From Psychrobacter sp. Cmf 22.2 (GTDB lineage Bacteria; Pseudomonadota; Gammaproteobacteria; Pseudomonadales; Moraxellaceae): a stretch of DNA of 64,000 nucleotides. The notes beneath the pieces were generated by a model, which ran no database searches, was not told where the DNA came from, and worked only from the letters and a program-made list of their open reading frames with translations. Positions 25,642-35,069 of the stretch are shown in pieces. The DNA is taken from positions 980,922-1,044,921 of the forward strand of contig NZ_MRYA01000001.1 in assembly GCF_001921745.1 (NCBI RefSeq), given 5' to 3'. Each line of letters opens with the position of its first letter. The first letter of the stretch is position 1. The translations under genes and the position numbers were made by a program.

Positions 25642-26262
25642 ATGAATACATCAACCGAAGCATCTTTATCATCGTCTTTAACTACAAAAAACGCGCCTAA
25701 TGTATCGATTGCTGTCATTTTCCATAGTAACTATGGACATACCAAGCGTGTTGCACAAGCGATTGTACAAGGCGCTCGCAAACAGCTGCCAGAAGCTCAA
25801 GCAAAAGCAATCGATGTCCATGATGTTGATTGGGATTTTGTAGATCAAGCTGATTTGCTGGTATTTGGTAGTGCAGTATATATGGGTAGTGTCACTGCCG
25901 AATTTAAGACCTTTATGGATGAGACCTCAAAGCGTTGGTATCATCGCAAATGGGAAGGCAAGTGGGCGGCGGCTTTTGCCAATTCAGGTGGACTAAGTGG
26001 AGATAAGCTTGCAGTATTGCAGCAGATTTCATTGTACGCTATGCAGCATGGTATGAACTGGATTGGTCTGCCATTGATGCCGACAGGTCATGAGGCTCAT
26101 GATTTAAACCGACTATCGAGCTTTTTAGGCTTAATGACTCAATCGCTTGATGGCCCACCTGAAGAGACTCCAGGAAAGGGCGATATTGATACTGCTATTT
26201 GGTTTGGTGATCACTTAGCAAAGACGATTATCAAACATCAACCAGCTAACCAACCCTCATAA
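25642..26262 (+). CDS. Flavodoxin-fold NAD(P)H:quinone oxidoreductase-like protein
   Basis: This 206-residue protein has a flavodoxin-like FMN site: the phosphate loop HSNYGHTKRVAQAI (30-43) and GSAVYMGSVTAEFKTFMD (about 77-94) with the WEGKWAAAFANSGG segment that lines the isoalloxazine in WrbA-type proteins. The fold is that of FMN-dependent quinone reductases; it is not close enough to call WrbA. It stands as a single gene with its own terminator. The first 20 residues are Ser/Thr-rich and dispensable for the fold. Confidence 0.82.
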   Translation: MNTSTEASLSSSLTTKNAPNVSIAVIFHSNYGHTKRVAQAIVQGARKQLPEAQAKAIDVHDVDWDFVDQADLLVFGSAVYMGSVTAEFKTFMDETSKRWYHRKWEGKWAAAFANSGGLSGDKLAVLQQISLYAMQHGMNWIGLPLMPTGHEAHDLNRLSSFLGLMTQSLDGPPEETPGKGDIDTAIWFGDHLAKTIIKHQPANQPS

Positions 26263-26311
26263 ACTAAAGCTTCTTATCTTCTTACTTATAAATTAGCAAC
26301 TATTAAACTAT

Positions 26312-26346
26312 AAAAAGCAGACGTCAGTGTTGATGTCTGCTTTTTT
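26312..26346. terminator. Bidirectional terminator
   Basis: GCAGACGTCA and TGATGTCTGC (26317-26340) pair with one G-T pair, flanked by AAAAA and TTTTTT. It serves the flavodoxin-like gene on the + strand and the tiny lipoprotein gene on the - strand. Confidence 0.9.
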
Positions 26347-26353
26347 ATGAGCT

Positions 26354-26509
26354 TTATTTATCATTATCTATATCAGTGTGAGATAAATTAAGACTGGAAG
26401 TCACAGGGATAGGACTATCAAAGAGTAGTAAGGATTGACAGCCAGTAAGCAGCAGCATCGGTATCAGCATGCAAAAAATATTAAAGGATTTCATAGTAGT
26501 TTTTAGCAT
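26354..26509 (-). CDS. Very small lipoprotein
   Basis: On the reverse strand an ATG at 26507-26509 opens 51 codons; a second Met six codons in (26494) gives a more usual 46-residue form, MKSFNIFCML then IPMLLLTGCQS. The basic start, hydrophobic core and lipobox LTGC (Cys19 of the short form) are those of a lipoprotein signal, leaving a mature peptide of only 28 residues ending DIDNDK. AAAAGG is close to the first ATG. The stop is eight bases from the shared terminator, which supports a real transcription unit. It has no family I recognise; entericidin-like size, but without that sequence. Function unknown. Confidence 0.6.
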   Translation of the reverse strand: MLKTTMKSFNIFCMLIPMLLLTGCQSLLLFDSPIPVTSSLNLSHTDIDNDK

Positions 26510-27302
26510 ACCTTTTAGAGGACTTGAATCGGAGCTTGAACCTGGATCTGACCTATAGTACCAAAACTACAGATTTAAATTATGGCTTGTAGAACTATAG
26601 TGTTGAGATAGCTTATATCATAGTTCAAACTTATTATTATGCAACCATATACGTTCGCTTAAAAGTTTTTATTGCTAAAAATAGTCAACTTAACTTAAAA
26701 GAGCATTTGCTGTTCTTTTAGGTTGTATAAATTAGTAATTTGTGATTGATGGTTTTTTGCTAAAGAATCACCTACAGCCTTTGTATATACTGTGTATCTG
26801 CTGTTTTTACTAAAATGGATATAAGTGAACAAAATTGCGAGGTTTTAGGTAGTTGCTAGATGTTTATTTAATAAGAGTTTAGTTAACTATTTTTCTTAGT
26901 TTATGTTTTTAAAGGTTTTAATATCTAAATTTTTAATATTATGTATTTTTTATTATAGATTCATAATTTATGGAGCGTCTTAACACAGATTTTTAATTTT
27001 TGTAAAAAAATGAGATAAATAGGTTAATATTTAAGCAATATTAGCGAAATAGTTTTACCTTTATAGAAATAAACATAAGCTAGTTAATATACAAACGTAA
27101 TAATTGATGGAAACTAGGCGTTTATATATGAGCAATTAACACTTGAGACAACATAAGCTTTAGCTATGTTTACCTTAAACTTACTAAAATTAAAATACTA
27201 CTAAGCTATTAACTATTAGAAATTGCTGGTTATTTTACTACTGTCTCTATCTAACAACCTTAGTTTTTGCCAGCCACTATATTTCAGCTATATGAGGATA
27301 TT
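26510..27302. other. Long AT-rich region upstream of the cytochrome/amine-oxidase cluster
   Basis: Nearly 800 bp without a credible gene. TAAAAGA/TCTTTTA near 26696-26721 forms a modest hairpin. The rest is very AT-rich and probably holds the promoter and control sites of the cytochrome cluster as well as the promoter of the tiny lipoprotein gene. Confidence 0.4.
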
Positions 27303-28742
27303 ATGAAGCCACTTTCTATGATGTTATCGGTGCTTGTTATTGGTTTCACTTCCAGTACGGTAATGGCTGAAGATGTTAACCTATCAAGCGCTAGCCTACC
27401 CAATGTAAGCCCAGCCAATAGCGATTTGGTCAATCGAGGAGCGTATATTGCACGCGCAGCTGACTGTATGGCTTGCCATCGTGAAGATTATGCTGGCGGT
27501 GTCGCACTTGAGACGCCAATGGGTGAGATTTATGCAACCAATATTACCCCATCGAAACGCTATGGTATCGGTAACTATACCGAAGCCGATCTAAAAAAAG
27601 CACTACAAAAAGGTCGTGCACCCGATCATATGCTTTATCCAGCCATGCCATATCCTTCTTATAATGGTATGAAAGATGAAGACATCAGCGCATTATTTGC
27701 CTATTTACAGACAGTTCCCATCGTAGATGAGGCCCCTGATTACGAAACCAATCTACCGTTTCCGTTTAACTTTCGCAGTCTAATGTTAGGCTGGAATGTT
27801 CTCAATGTTCCTTCTACTAAAAGCCGTGAGGGATTGACGCAGACGCAGCAACGCGGAGAGTATTTGGTCAATAATCTTGCTCATTGCGGTACTTGTCATA
27901 CTCCGCGTAATAGCACAATGGGTTTTGATAACGACAATTATTTAGCAGGTGCCCAGCTTGGAACATGGCATGCGCCCAATATCACCCCCAATAAATCGAG
28001 CGGTATAGGTAACTGGAGTGAGCAAGATATTGTCACCTATCTGCGTACAGGCGAGCTGGATCAACGAGTCTTTGCTGGTGGACCTATGGGAGAGGTGGTA
28101 TCGCACAGTACTCGCTATTTAAAAGATGCGGATTTAAACGCTATTGCTTCTTATCTTAAGACCGTACCTGATGTTCAAACGGACGATAAGGTACATCCGG
28201 TTGATGCGTCACGTTTACCAACCCCAATCAGTGAATCAATCACTCATGACCTGCTTGCCCAAAAAGACTACTTAGCGCAGGCGAAAGCTGACGTTCAGGG
28301 TGGCAGTAATTCACCAGAAGCATTATATCTTGCTGCTTGTGGTAGCTGTCATGGTGTCGATGGTTATGGCCAACCTGACGCTCGTTATGCACCTATTGTG
28401 GGTCTAAGCAGTATCCGCCGCGAAAAGCCGGATGGTTTAATCAATGTTATTCTTCATGGTGTTGATGGCGCAACCAATACCAGTCCTAAGATGCCTGGCT
28501 TTTCAGAAGAGCTAAGTAGCGAGCAAATCGCTGGTATTAGCAATTATGTACGGGTGAACTTTGGTAGTTTAGATAGTAGTGATGTCAGCGCTGCTGATGT
28601 CGACCGCGTGGCAACTACAGGCGCTAATCAGCCTTTTTTGATTAAGTACGCAGGTCTGCTTGCGATACTAGGTCTTATCGTAGCTATCGTCATTATCATA
28701 TTTATTGTGCGAGCGTTCATGCGTTCTAGGCGTCATCGTTAG
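27303..28742 (+). CDS. Tri-haem cytochrome c, alcohol-dehydrogenase cytochrome-subunit type
   Basis: This 479-residue protein has a Sec signal peptide (cut near VMA-ED, residue 22) and three haem c motifs: CMACH (55-59), CGTCH (195-199) and CGSCH (346-350). The domain order and length fit the membrane cytochrome subunit of PQQ or flavin dehydrogenases (AdhB/GmcC type), which passes electrons to ubiquinone or an oxidase. A C-terminal membrane helix (about 447-470) with a basic tail (RSRRHR) anchors it. I use the ATG at 27303, with GAGGA six bases before it, rather than an upstream TTG. Two redox genes follow on the same strand; partnership with the amine oxidase is inferred from position. Confidence 0.9.
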   Translation: MKPLSMMLSVLVIGFTSSTVMAEDVNLSSASLPNVSPANSDLVNRGAYIARAADCMACHREDYAGGVALETPMGEIYATNITPSKRYGIGNYTEADLKKALQKGRAPDHMLYPAMPYPSYNGMKDEDISALFAYLQTVPIVDEAPDYETNLPFPFNFRSLMLGWNVLNVPSTKSREGLTQTQQRGEYLVNNLAHCGTCHTPRNSTMGFDNDNYLAGAQLGTWHAPNITPNKSSGIGNWSEQDIVTYLRTGELDQRVFAGGPMGEVVSHSTRYLKDADLNAIASYLKTVPDVQTDDKVHPVDASRLPTPISESITHDLLAQKDYLAQAKADVQGGSNSPEALYLAACGSCHGVDGYGQPDARYAPIVGLSSIRREKPDGLINVILHGVDGATNTSPKMPGFSEELSSEQIAGISNYVRVNFGSLDSSDVSAADVDRVATTGANQPFLIKYAGLLAILGLIVAIVIIIFIVRAFMRSRRHR

Positions 28743-28935
28743 TTGAATCAATGAATTTGACTAGTAAAACAGGCAACTTAATAAATGCGTGTTAGGCGCT
28801 TATTATAAGACATAGATTCAGTGTAAGTCAGTAGAGTATTAAAGCTTAGCGTCATAGACAGATTATATGAGCTGAACCAATAATAAAAGTGAATGCCTAC
28901 CGCCATACACGAAAATCTACTTTAAGGATATTATT

Positions 28936-30537
28936 ATGAAAGACATGCTTCAATCACCAACGCGGCGTCAACTGCTCTCGATGATCGGTAAAACAGCGGG
29001 TGCAACTGCGATGTATCAAGCAATGACTACCTTAGGATTTGCTTCTGAGTCTAGCTTTAAAGAATCGATGGACCTAAAAGGAGCGCCTCCAGGAGCGAGT
29101 ATTGTCATTCTTGGTGCAGGTCTTGGCGGTCTAACCGCTGCTTATGAATTACGTAAAGCAGGTTATGATGTTAAGGTACTTGAGTTCCAAAATCGAGGTG
29201 GTGGACGTAGCTGGACGCTCAACAGTGGTGACAGATATACTGAGCTTGGCGGTGAGGAGGTTACCTGTGATTTTGAAGAAGGTAACTATTTTAACGGTGG
29301 GCCTTGGCGTTTACCAAGTCATCATTATGCAGTATTTCACTATTGTAAAAAATTCGGTGTTGAGATGCAGCCTTTTGTGCAGACTAACGACCGGGCTTAT
29401 CTGCATCGCTCTACGCACTTTGGCGGTGTACCGCAGCGCCTAGGAGATGTAAAAAACGACATACAAGGCAACATAGCTGAGCTACTATCAAAGGCGGTCA
29501 ACGTTGGCGGACTAGATCGTTCAGTGAATACTGAGGATAAAGAAAAGCTGCTTGAGGGCTTAAAAGGCTGGGGCGTACTAGACAAAGACTATCGCTACAG
29601 AGCCAGCAATGAGACTACCAAACATCGCGGCTTTAGCGTCTTCCCTGGCGGTGGCCTGATGCCCAATGAAAAACCCTCAAAGCCTCTACCTATTAGTGAG
29701 ATATTAGACTCTGGTATGTGGTCAGACATTTATGCCAATCATATGACCTACGGCCATCAACCAACGATGTTCCAGCCAGTAGGCGGTATGGGCAAAATCG
29801 GTGATGCGTTTACTCGTGAGTGCCGCGATATGATTGAGTTTAATGCCAAAGTCACTAAGATTCATCAAGATGAAAGTGGTGTGACTGTCAATTATGTCGA
29901 TAGTAACAGCCCGGATGGTGCGACCAAGACCATACGTGCTGACTGGTGTGTCTGTAATATCCCGCTTACCGTATTGACCCAAATCGATATCAACGTCTCA
30001 AAACCGATGAAAAAAGCAATGGCAGCAGTGCCGTACGACACCTCTTATAAAGTTGGTCTCGAGTTTAACCGCCGCTTTTGGGAAGAAGACGAGTGGATTT
30101 TTGGCGGGGTCACTTATACTGATATGCCCATTACACAAATCGCTTACCCGTCAGAAGAGATGTTCAAAACAGGGACAGGGGTACTGTTAGGAGCCTATGG
30201 TTTTGGCCCAACTTCTTATAAGTTTAATACATTAACGCCAAAGGAGCGTATTAACGCCGCCCTTGCTTATGGTAAATACATTCATCCGCAGTATCCAAAA
30301 GAGTTCCGTACAGGTACGTCAGTGGTGTGGCACCGTATACCATGGACCTTAGGTTGTTATGGTATTTGGAGTGAGTCGAGCCGTGACCAATACTATGATC
30401 AGCTATGTAGTATCGACAACCGTATTGTACTGACAGGCGAGCATTGCTCACATATTCCTGCATGGCAAGAGGGCGCTATTTTATCCGGCATTGATGCAGC
30501 CAATCGTCTGCACAAAAAGGCAAAAATGCTTGGGTAA
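28936..30537 (+). CDS. Exported flavin monoamine oxidase-family enzyme (Tat signal)
   Basis: This 533-residue protein has a twin-arginine-like start (SPTRRQLL, Arg10-Arg11, then a hydrophobic stretch), an FAD-binding Rossmann motif GAGLGG (60-65) with the acidic end of the second strand (VLE), the GGRSWT motif after it, and a C-terminal EHCSHIPAWQEGAILSG flavin-contact segment. It belongs to the flavin amine oxidase superfamily. Placement between two c-type cytochromes suggests electrons go to cytochrome c instead of oxygen, as shown for the NicA2/CycN pair in Pseudomonas. The substrate is unknown. The next gene's reading frame overlaps its stop (TAATG). Confidence 0.88.
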   Translation: MKDMLQSPTRRQLLSMIGKTAGATAMYQAMTTLGFASESSFKESMDLKGAPPGASIVILGAGLGGLTAAYELRKAGYDVKVLEFQNRGGGRSWTLNSGDRYTELGGEEVTCDFEEGNYFNGGPWRLPSHHYAVFHYCKKFGVEMQPFVQTNDRAYLHRSTHFGGVPQRLGDVKNDIQGNIAELLSKAVNVGGLDRSVNTEDKEKLLEGLKGWGVLDKDYRYRASNETTKHRGFSVFPGGGLMPNEKPSKPLPISEILDSGMWSDIYANHMTYGHQPTMFQPVGGMGKIGDAFTRECRDMIEFNAKVTKIHQDESGVTVNYVDSNSPDGATKTIRADWCVCNIPLTVLTQIDINVSKPMKKAMAAVPYDTSYKVGLEFNRRFWEEDEWIFGGVTYTDMPITQIAYPSEEMFKTGTGVLLGAYGFGPTSYKFNTLTPKERINAALAYGKYIHPQYPKEFRTGTSVVWHRIPWTLGCYGIWSESSRDQYYDQLCSIDNRIVLTGEHCSHIPAWQEGAILSGIDAANRLHKKAKMLG

Positions 30538-30569
30538 TGTTGATAACCATAATAAATTCAGAGGCTGTC

Positions 30570-31208
30570 ATGGACAATATAAGCATGAAAAAAACGACAT
30601 TTAAAATGCTAACTGTGATGTCACTTAGTATGATAAGCAGTGCAGCATTGCTAGGCTGTAGCCAAAAATCAGAGGATGTAGAGACAATAGCAAGCAAACA
30701 AGATGCTGTACTACCAGTTAATAATCAAGCCAGCCGTAACACTGGCGCTTGGGGCGGTGTATATATGACTCGTGATGAGTTAAGAGCGCCAAATATCAAC
30801 ATCGTCGACGATAGCTCATTGCCAAATATGGAAAATGATCCCAGCCTTACAAAGTGGGAAGCTAAGTTTGAAGGTCAAAATGCTTTTGTTACTACCAATG
30901 GTAAAAAGCTATATCATGATTCATGTGCAGGCTGCCATATGCATGAAGGCGAGGGTGCTCAAGGTGCAGGCTATTACCCACCATTAGCAAATAACAGTAA
31001 AATGCAGTCGAAATACTACATTATTGATATATTGATTAATGGTTTTCGTGGCATGCCGTCATTTCATATGATGATGGACGATGAGCAAATGGCCGCTGTC
31101 ACTCAATATGTCGTCAATGATTTAAACGGTTTTAAACAGACTGTTACTGCTGAAGATGTGGCGCAGCTAAGACATGCCAATCCACCAGGTTATGACCCAA
31201 GCGAATAA
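30570..31208 (+). CDS. Mono-haem cytochrome c lipoprotein
   Basis: The 212-residue product has a lipoprotein signal ending LLGC (Cys30) and one haem motif CAGCH (119-123) in a class I cytochrome c domain; MPSF with Met near 170 could be the distal ligand. I start at ATG 30570, preceded by AGAGG; an ATG at 30537 overlapping the amine oxidase stop and Met6 of this form are alternatives. As a membrane-tethered cytochrome behind the flavoenzyme gene it is a natural electron acceptor for it. A strong terminator follows. Confidence 0.88.
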   Translation: MDNISMKKTTFKMLTVMSLSMISSAALLGCSQKSEDVETIASKQDAVLPVNNQASRNTGAWGGVYMTRDELRAPNINIVDDSSLPNMENDPSLTKWEAKFEGQNAFVTTNGKKLYHDSCAGCHMHEGEGAQGAGYYPPLANNSKMQSKYYIIDILINGFRGMPSFHMMMDDEQMAAVTQYVVNDLNGFKQTVTAEDVAQLRHANPPGYDPSE

Positions 31209-31254
31209 GTACGTCATACTCAATCTCAAATAATTGCTAATAATAGTCATGTAT

Positions 31255-31290
31255 AAAAAAGCGCCCGATCATATGATCGGGCGCTTTTTT
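31255..31290. terminator. Bidirectional terminator between cytochrome cluster and tolB
   Basis: A continuous 36-bp palindrome: GCGCCCGATC and GATCGGGCGC around ATAT, flanked by six A and six T bases. It ends transcription from both sides. Confidence 0.95.
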
Positions 31291-31349
31291 ATGTGTATTA
31301 AGTAAGAAATAAGCCGGTATTAAAGCGACAAGTTTATAGAGTTAAAGAC

Positions 31350-32642
31350 TTATTTAGGACTTGATGACCATACTGGGGAGCGGATAACGCCTTGACCAGA
31401 CTTACCAAATGACGCACCTCCATTTAGGGACTTAATGGTTAAGACCCCATTACCGCCTTGGGTGGAGGCATACACCACACGCTTGCCATTAGGAGAGAAG
31501 CTTGGGGCTTCGTCAATACCTGTGTTACCAAGGTTTGCAGTTATAGCACCGTTACTGTTCATAATCGCGGCTGATCGCCCACTTAAAAACGCAATTTGTG
31601 TGCCGTCACTACTAAATTGCGGGCTGGTTGCATAACCGCTATTAGAGACCTTGGTCGTTCGACCTGAGCCAAACTCATAGCGATATATCTGCGGTTTGTT
31701 AAAGCCTGCTCTATCAGAGACAAACACAAAAGACTTACCGTCTGGTGCATAGTTTGGTTGGACTTCACTGCTTGGCCAGTTTGTCAGTTTTTTAAGGTTA
31801 CCACCACCTGCACTCATCTCATAAATATCAGCACTACCCTCAAAGCTACTAGAGAAGAGTATCTTGCTACCATCAGGGGAGAAAGAAGGGCTTAGGTTAC
31901 TGCCTTTATAAGGGGTAACAACGGTCGCTGCACCGCCGCTGACATTTTGCACATAAATCAACGGATAAGATTTATCGCGCTGTACGGTATAGGCGATACG
32001 CGAAGCATCGGGCGACCATGTAGGCGAAAATATGGAGCCTGCTACCTCAGTAATGGTTCTGGCGTTCTCGCCATCGGCATCCATAACTTTTAGGCGAGAT
32101 ATTTTGTCTTTTCCGCGTCCTGTCTCTTCAATATAAGCAATACGACCTGAAAAGTCACCTGGTGTACCAGTGATCAGCTCATAGACTTTATCAGCGATGA
32201 CGTGCGCGGCATAACGCAAGCTTTCTTGATTATTATCAGCGCTTAAGCTTTGCTTTCCTTGAAGTACACGACCAGATTTGACATCAATTACCTCATAAGT
32301 AGTCTCAATTTTACCGCGATTGGTACGGGTGCTACCGACTACTAAATACGGAATACCTAAGCTTTGCCACACTGGTAATGTCTCTGCCAGCTCACTACTG
32401 CTGCGCGGTTGCTGAGGCAGGTCTTTGCTAGTCACATTGAGCTCAGTTCTACTCAAATCATTTAAGATAATGGGTGATAGCACAGAGTCGCCAGCGAAAG
32501 GCACGAAGGCGACTTGGTTTTGTTGAACTGGAATCTCGTAGTCTAACTCTAATACGACGGGAGCCGCGTATACGCTAGGAGCGATAAGTAGACTTGAGGT
32601 GCTAGCAAGTAAGCTAAGCAACAGTTTTTTGTGAGTACGCAT
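31350..32642 (-). CDS. tolB: Tol-Pal system protein TolB
   Basis: TolB is a periplasmic protein that links Pal and TolA during outer-membrane constriction. The 430-residue product has a signal peptide cut near VYA-APV (residues 26-27), an N-terminal domain and a six-bladed propeller (from about 165) with repeated SPDGxxIxFxS units (FSPDGSKILFSSS, YAPDGKSFVFVSD, FSSDGTQIAFLSG, FSPNGKRVVYAST). It is the last gene of tolQRA-B here; pal and cpoB, usually next, are not downstream within the window. Confidence 0.96.
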   Translation of the reverse strand: MRTHKKLLLSLLASTSSLLIAPSVYAAPVVLELDYEIPVQQNQVAFVPFAGDSVLSPIILNDLSRTELNVTSKDLPQQPRSSSELAETLPVWQSLGIPYLVVGSTRTNRGKIETTYEVIDVKSGRVLQGKQSLSADNNQESLRYAAHVIADKVYELITGTPGDFSGRIAYIEETGRGKDKISRLKVMDADGENARTITEVAGSIFSPTWSPDASRIAYTVQRDKSYPLIYVQNVSGGAATVVTPYKGSNLSPSFSPDGSKILFSSSFEGSADIYEMSAGGGNLKKLTNWPSSEVQPNYAPDGKSFVFVSDRAGFNKPQIYRYEFGSGRTTKVSNSGYATSPQFSSDGTQIAFLSGRSAAIMNSNGAITANLGNTGIDEAPSFSPNGKRVVYASTQGGNGVLTIKSLNGGASFGKSGQGVIRSPVWSSSPK

Positions 32643-32778
32643 GACTGGATTTGGCTCCTAAAATGATATGACAATCGTTTTTTATATACTTTAATTGAGT
32701 ATTACGGTAAGACAATATTGCCATTGGTGCAAGTTTTTTAAGATAAAACCAACAATAAATCAGCCGTCTATCCTCTTA

Positions 32779-33801
32779 TTAATTGCTGCCTTTAAATCGT
32801 ATGGTAAAGGTGGGGTATTTGGGATCATCAGTATCAATCGGTAAATGACGAGTATTTAATACCGCTTGTTTGGCCGCTTCATTGACAGCTGAATCAGACC
32901 CTGAGACAGAGACATTAACCACATCCCCATTACTATTGACCGTTATGGTCAAGGTTGCCTGCTGAGTTGAGCCTTTAGCTGCTACCGGTGGATTATAGTT
33001 GCGCTTAATTAAGCTTACGATCTCACTATTGCTTGCACCGCGACTACTCGTCGACGCACTGCTATTACTGCCTGTTGATTGCCCTGAAGTGTTGGGGCTT
33101 CCAGATACTGTCGATTTTCCATCTGCTTCTAGGCTAAAATTTTTGCCAGCATTATTAGTATTACCCGTTTCTATCTCCAAATTGGCCTGTGTATTGTTGG
33201 GGCGTTTGATTTTAGGCGGATTATTCTCTGTATAACGAAAAGACTTTAAACGTGCGCGCTCAGCATCAAGCTGGTTTTGTTTGTCTTGTTCTACTTGGTT
33301 CAGCTCTTCTAGGGCGGTCTCATCTAGCCGCGCTGCCAGCTCGGCCATATTACGCTCGTACTCTTGCATCTGCTCAATGCGTCGCTGATGCTGCTCCTGA
33401 CTCATTAGTACTGGTTGGTCCGCTGGCGCATCGGAGCGCGTGAATACAGACTCTCTTTGCAGTTTTGATGATGCATTTTTTTGACTAATATTGCTATTAC
33501 TGTCTGTAGGTATAGGCTCACTGGTCGCTGTATTACTAGTACTACTAGCGGCCTGAGCTTGCATCGCTGCACGGTTGGCCAGTATTTGTCCTTGCATCTC
33601 CGCCAACTCTCCTGGCGTGACCATAGTGGTTTCGATATTGCCAACGGTTTCTAATTCGGGCTGCTGGTAGGTATAGACCAGCAAGCCAAGTACGATGCCA
33701 TGAGCCAATAGACTTAATAGCAAGGGTAGGGTCAGCCCATTACCTTCGGGCGGAGTTGGGATATAGACGGCAGGAGCATTATTCATGATTGTGATACTCA
33801 T
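32779..33801 (-). CDS. tolA: Tol-Pal system protein TolA
   Basis: The 340-residue product has one N-terminal membrane helix (about 24-44, with the SLLAHGIVLGLL motif that contacts TolQ-TolR), a long helical Gln/Glu-rich domain (about 135-200) that spans the periplasm, an Asn/Ser-rich linker and a C-terminal TonB/TolA domain (GDVVNVSVSGSDSAVNEAAKQAVL). Position between tolR and tolB confirms it. Met6 is an alternative start. Confidence 0.93.
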   Translation of the reverse strand: MSITIMNNAPAVYIPTPPEGNGLTLPLLLSLLAHGIVLGLLVYTYQQPELETVGNIETTMVTPGELAEMQGQILANRAAMQAQAASSTSNTATSEPIPTDSNSNISQKNASSKLQRESVFTRSDAPADQPVLMSQEQHQRRIEQMQEYERNMAELAARLDETALEELNQVEQDKQNQLDAERARLKSFRYTENNPPKIKRPNNTQANLEIETGNTNNAGKNFSLEADGKSTVSGSPNTSGQSTGSNSSASTSSRGASNSEIVSLIKRNYNPPVAAKGSTQQATLTITVNSNGDVVNVSVSGSDSAVNEAAKQAVLNTRHLPIDTDDPKYPTFTIRFKGSN

Positions 33802-33876
33802 TGACGTGTGTCATCAGGTTGCCTACTGGATTCAATCAAGCGTATATAAAGAATAATTGTTTTTGATTTAAGCCTA

Positions 33877-34335
33877 TTATAACGTAGGCGTAGGTAGAGG
33901 AGCACCTGTTAATAGCCCCACCTTCTGAATACCTGCTTGTTGCAAATTGGCCATCAAGGTCATGATTGCACCGTATTGATTGTTTTGATCAGCGTTAATC
34001 ATTACCTGAAGCGGTGGCATGTCAGCGTTACTATTTTGCGATTGCAAGTTGGCTAAGGTGTTGATCAATTCAGGCTCACTAATAGGCATGTCTATGTTGT
34101 TTTCATAGCTGATAAAAATCTCACCGCTACTTGTCAATGACACGATGACAGGCAGCTGGTTTTGGCTCATCGTATTGGTCTGCTCTTTTGGTAAATCGAC
34201 ATCGACCCCCGTAGTCAGCATTGGCGCTGTCACCATAAATATCACCAGTAGCACCAGCATAACATCGATATAAGGTACGACATTCATCTCAGCATTAAGT
34301 GCTTTTTTCTTGCGGCTGTAGGGGTTTGGTTTCAT
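33877..34335 (-). CDS. tolR: Tol-Pal system protein TolR
   Basis: TolR is the ExbD-family proton-channel partner of TolQ. The 152-residue product has a single membrane helix (about 20-42) containing the functional Asp24 in VVPYIDVMLVLLVIFMV and a periplasmic domain. Its start overlaps the tolQ stop by 4 bp, indicating translational coupling. Confidence 0.95.
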   Translation of the reverse strand: MKPNPYSRKKKALNAEMNVVPYIDVMLVLLVIFMVTAPMLTTGVDVDLPKEQTNTMSQNQLPVIVSLTSSGEIFISYENNIDMPISEPELINTLANLQSQNSNADMPPLQVMINADQNNQYGAIMTLMANLQQAGIQKVGLLTGAPLPTPTL

Positions 34336-35069
34336 AGCCCTGCCACCTGACCTTCACCAGCTCTACTCTCATTATTTTTATGCGCTTTATTTAGTGCATT
34401 TTGAGTATTGGTCTCACGCTGTAGCATTCCTGTCATCTCATCACAAAATAAGGCGCGCGACTCGTAGAGCTGGCCTGACTTTGCTGTAAAGTGGTTATAC
34501 GCTAATACGGCTGGAATAGCTGCAAATAGCCCCATCGCCGTGGCAATAAGTGCTTCAGCGATACCAGGGGCGACTGAAGCAAGAGTCGCTTGTTCTGTCT
34601 GCGAGAGACCCAAAAAGGCATTCATAATACCCCAAACCGTACCAAATAAACCCACATAAGGCGCTACCGAACCGATGCTGGCAAGGGTGGTAATACCGGA
34701 CTCAAGTAGCTGCTGCTGACGACCAAGTCCAACGCGTAGCTTACGCTCGACGCCATCGATAATGTCATCTTTGGGTTGGCGTTTTTTGTGCATTCTTAAG
34801 TATTCAGAAAATCCAATATAAAAAATCTGCTCAAGCCCTTGACGCTCAGGCGAGCCTTGGACACCCTGATAAAGTTTGGCCAAATCCTCACCTGACCAAA
34901 ACCACGTTTCGAACTGATCATCGAAGTTTTTGGCAGTACCGAGGCGCGCACTTAGACGAAAGATAATAACCCAACTAACCAAAGAGGCTAGTAATAGCAA
35001 TCCCATCACCATCTGCACGAGCAGACTTGCTTGAGTAATAAGATCGATAATGTTTAATGATTCAGGCAT
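34332..35069 (-). CDS. tolQ: Tol-Pal system protein TolQ
   Basis: TolQ is the ExbB/MotA-family subunit of the inner-membrane motor that energises TolA. The 245-residue product has three membrane helices (about 15-37, 135-160 and 170-195) with the conserved VAPYVGLFGTVWGIMNAF and PGIAEALIATAMGLFAAIPAVLAYN stretches. It is the first gene of the tolQRAB unit; ybgC, often in front, is absent. Confidence 0.95.
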   Translation of the reverse strand: MPESLNIIDLITQASLLVQMVMGLLLLASLVSWVIIFRLSARLGTAKNFDDQFETWFWSGEDLAKLYQGVQGSPERQGLEQIFYIGFSEYLRMHKKRQPKDDIIDGVERKLRVGLGRQQQLLESGITTLASIGSVAPYVGLFGTVWGIMNAFLGLSQTEQATLASVAPGIAEALIATAMGLFAAIPAVLAYNHFTAKSGQLYESRALFCDEMTGMLQRETNTQNALNKAHKNNESRAGEGQVAGL

